A stretch of 64,000 nt of DNA. It comes from Membranipora membranacea (lineage: Eukaryota > Bryozoa > Gymnolaemata > Cheilostomatida > Membraniporidae). The stretch spans positions 29,860,283-29,924,282 of the forward strand of contig OU612066.1 in assembly GCA_914767715.1 (NCBI GenBank), in the 5' to 3' direction. Within the stretch, counting starts at the first letter, position 1. Every line of letters starts with the position of its first letter. Of this stretch, positions 63,001 through 64,000 are shown one piece after another. The position numbers were made by a program, and so were the translations under genes. Under the pieces are notes generated by a model. The model ran no database searches and was not told the DNA's origin. It saw only the letters and a program-made list of their open reading frames with translations.

Positions 63001-64000
63001 TTTTTTGGCAAGAAATTTTTGGGGCGATTACAATCATGAATCATAGCTTTTGGAGTTTTCCCCCCTTTGTACCCCGTATATCAAGAGTGGAGCTATTTCT
63101 TCAAATTTAGTCATTGCTGTCATAGTCTAGATCTGACAACTATAATACCTAGTGCCCTGATTTACTGATAAAATTCATCATTATAATCTACCCCCTCTTC
63201 CCCCAACCCATTCCCTCTGTGTCTCATTTTAGCCATCGAGGTTTCCTCGCCAAAAGCTTTGTGAAAGCTGCTGTATTTCTATTTCCCGTTTGGTTCAGTT
63301 GTCTCCTCTCTGTGTATTTGTAGAAACAGGAAAGTTTCTGGAAGATAGATAATGACACATTATCTAACAGACTGAAGAGGTATACTGTACCTATGGAGGC
63401 TCAGACAGAGTTTGAATCTGAAAGGTTGGATTTTAGATTGTACTGCACTTCTCAAACTCATAAATCGGTTTTACTAAAATCTCAACATTGTCTGTGTCCT
63501 CAGTATTACACAATGTTTTTGCTCAGTTCTGTATCAGTATCAACAAGCGAATTCCCACACTTAGTTTGAGAGGATTTGGTTGCCTGATAGAGTAATTTTA
63601 TTACAGAGTAATCTTATCTTAACTAATCCACTGTCAATCATCTGAACTTCATATCAGTAGTATAATAATTGTATTGGCAGCCACTCAGGCTCTTTTGACT
63701 TAACTTGTATGCTCCTATCACACTGGGTATGATAATTTCCCCATGAAATATGAGTACATTGCCTTGTGAGGTTGCTCAACAATTGCAGTTGCAGCAGCAT
63801 GAGCACATGACTGTCAAGTTCCGGTAAGTTGCACAGAAAATAAAATGAGCAATGTTTGATTATATAGACTGTGGCAGCATGTCGGTGAGGCTCTTAAGAA
63901 CAGTGATCAGGATAAGGCCACCCACGAGAAGTGGATATTAGAGGAGGCTCAGAGAACCTCAGCTAAGGAGAGAAAGCTTACTAACTCTGTATATAAACCT
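45001..64000 (+). CDS. OSBPL8: Oxysterol-binding-protein-related protein, ORP8/ORP5 type (13 exons, 3' incomplete)
   Basis: Lipid-transfer protein; ORP5/8 exchange phosphatidylserine for PI4P at ER-plasma-membrane contacts. Exons: 45001-45049, 49660-49895, 51140-51202, 52586-52774, 54966-55170, 55894-56097, 59835-60073, 60618-60730, 61117-61297, 61697-61990, 62808-62933, 63324-63424, 63868-64000+. The frame is continuous for 711 codons. The N-terminal about 115 residues are low-complexity ([14 protein letters not shown]). A PH domain follows ([46 protein letters not shown]), then an acidic Ser-rich linker. The ORD lipid-binding domain has [30 protein letters not shown] (463-472), the signature EQLSHHPP (492-499; H496/H497 contact PI4P head groups in the family), [12 protein letters not shown] and LELGG-type sequence. 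It then matches ORP8 through KWILEEAQR. The C-terminal ER anchor helix of ORP5/8 should lie beyond the window. Exon 1 is called from a matching G|GT phase and an in-frame ATG, and is the least certain part (about 0.6). Confidence 0.95.
46917..46993. repeat. Short tandem repeat
   Basis: Three imperfect units of about 24-28 bp built on AAGATTTAGCTCAGGTGAT. Non-coding; no role suggested. Confidence 0.6.
48619..48804 (+). CDS. Possible small single-pass membrane protein (61 aa)
   Basis: An ORF starting [20 protein letters not shown] has a hydrophilic, aromatic N-terminal half. One strong hydrophobic helix follows ([20 protein letters not shown], about residues 29-48), then a short LPSKCPLPR tail and stop. 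An acceptor-like TTTTTCTGACAG ends at 48588, so this could be a last exon with the 5' UTR upstream. Composition looks protein-like rather than random. The layout (YE.Y, aromatic segment, one helix) faintly recalls melanocortin-receptor accessory proteins, but identity is too low to claim that. It lies on the coding strand of intron 1 of the ORP8-like gene. It could be chance. Confidence 0.3.
   Translation: MFVPDYESYLECYFGRFWEGKPAVINFESTVIIACFCTILIFVFILTSLPSKCPLPRFSLE
49239..49272. repeat. 34-bp perfect palindrome
   Basis: CATAGACTTAATATACT followed at once by its exact reverse complement, centred on ACTAGT. A looser relative (42 bp, CATAGAG...CTCTATG) is at 52278-52319. Both lie in introns of the ORP8-like gene. 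Confidence 0.9.
52378..52511. repeat. MITE-like element with CTAGTCTAAG termini
   Basis: The left end CTAGTCTAAGCGCTCAAA mirrors the right end (reverse-complemented CTAGTCTAAGTGTTCAAA). 134 bp, non-coding, in intron 3 of the ORP8-like gene just before exon 4. Confidence 0.65.
56098..59834. other. Intron 6 of the ORP8-like gene
   Basis: 3.7 kb without a recognised exon. The flanking exons join in phase (G|AT), so none is required, though an alternative exon in the acidic linker could be hidden here. It contains an imperfect hairpin at 58412-58457 (GGAGTTGTCCC...GGGGACAACTCC). Confidence 0.55.
61428..61525. repeat. MITE-like inverted-repeat element, family F2 copy 3
   Basis: The left end AAGTTTGATCCAGATTGCCT then GCATT mirrors the right end, reverse-complemented AAATTTGATCCGGTTTGCCT then GCATTT. 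It lies in intron 9 of the ORP8-like gene, 130 bp past exon 9. It extends the apparent open frame of that exon but is not coding. Confidence 0.7.
62538..62790. repeat. Degenerate minisatellite
   Basis: Six or more diverged units alternate motifs like TTATAGTTTACTGTATGTAC and GTTATGTACYGTAYGTA, each about 35-45 bp. It ends just before the acceptor of ORP8-like exon 11 (62808). Units contain inverted GTAC-rich segments, so the strand could fold. Confidence 0.7.

Noticed and set aside
1-64000. CRISPR arrays, bacterial operons, intact tRNA or rRNA genes, viral genes
   Set aside because: None seen; gene structure is eukaryotic throughout and the only mobile coding sequence is the LINE.

Overview
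The window is animal nuclear DNA from what looks like an invertebrate. Genes are split into many exons with GT...AG introns in all three phases. AATAAA signals follow several stop codons, and there are SINEs, a LINE and small palindromic (MITE-like) repeats. The sequence is AT-rich by eye. I cannot place the phylum. Family names below come from comparing spliced translations with remembered family members, not from a database search. Splice junctions were read by hand and each was checked for frame continuity.

Layout. (1) 1-8.3 kb, + strand: a cluster of secreted cysteine-rich protein modules. One complete gene (4115-6957) encodes a signal peptide, a CUB-like domain, a mucin-like Thr-rich stretch and a three-exon C-terminal cassette. 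The cassette occurs twice more, at 215-740 and 7351-8296, with the same exon order and splice phases. (2) 8.3-10.4 kb: a decayed LINE carrying a reverse transcriptase. (3) 11.5-33.9 kb, - strand: a complete 18-exon AMP deaminase gene (884 aa). A two-exon rhodopsin-class GPCR lies antisense inside its ninth intron (16988-19729, +). (4) 34.2-40.3 kb, + strand: adenylate kinase 8 (11 exons, 488 aa). Its ATG is only 337 bp from the AMP deaminase ATG, head to head, so two adenine-nucleotide enzymes probably share a promoter region. (5) 40.8-43.0 kb, - strand: an ANKRD54-like ankyrin protein (5 exons, 242 aa), convergent with AK8. (6) 45.0-64.0 kb, + strand: an OSBPL8/OSBPL5-type oxysterol-binding-protein-related gene, 13 exons in the window, running off the right edge.

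Introns and spacers carry several unrelated families of short inverted-repeat elements. Two of these families have three copies each in this window. Intron 1 of AMP deaminase holds a pair of abutting perfect palindromes. The least explained items are the tandem C-terminal cassettes of the secreted gene, which may act as alternative last-exon sets, and the double palindrome.
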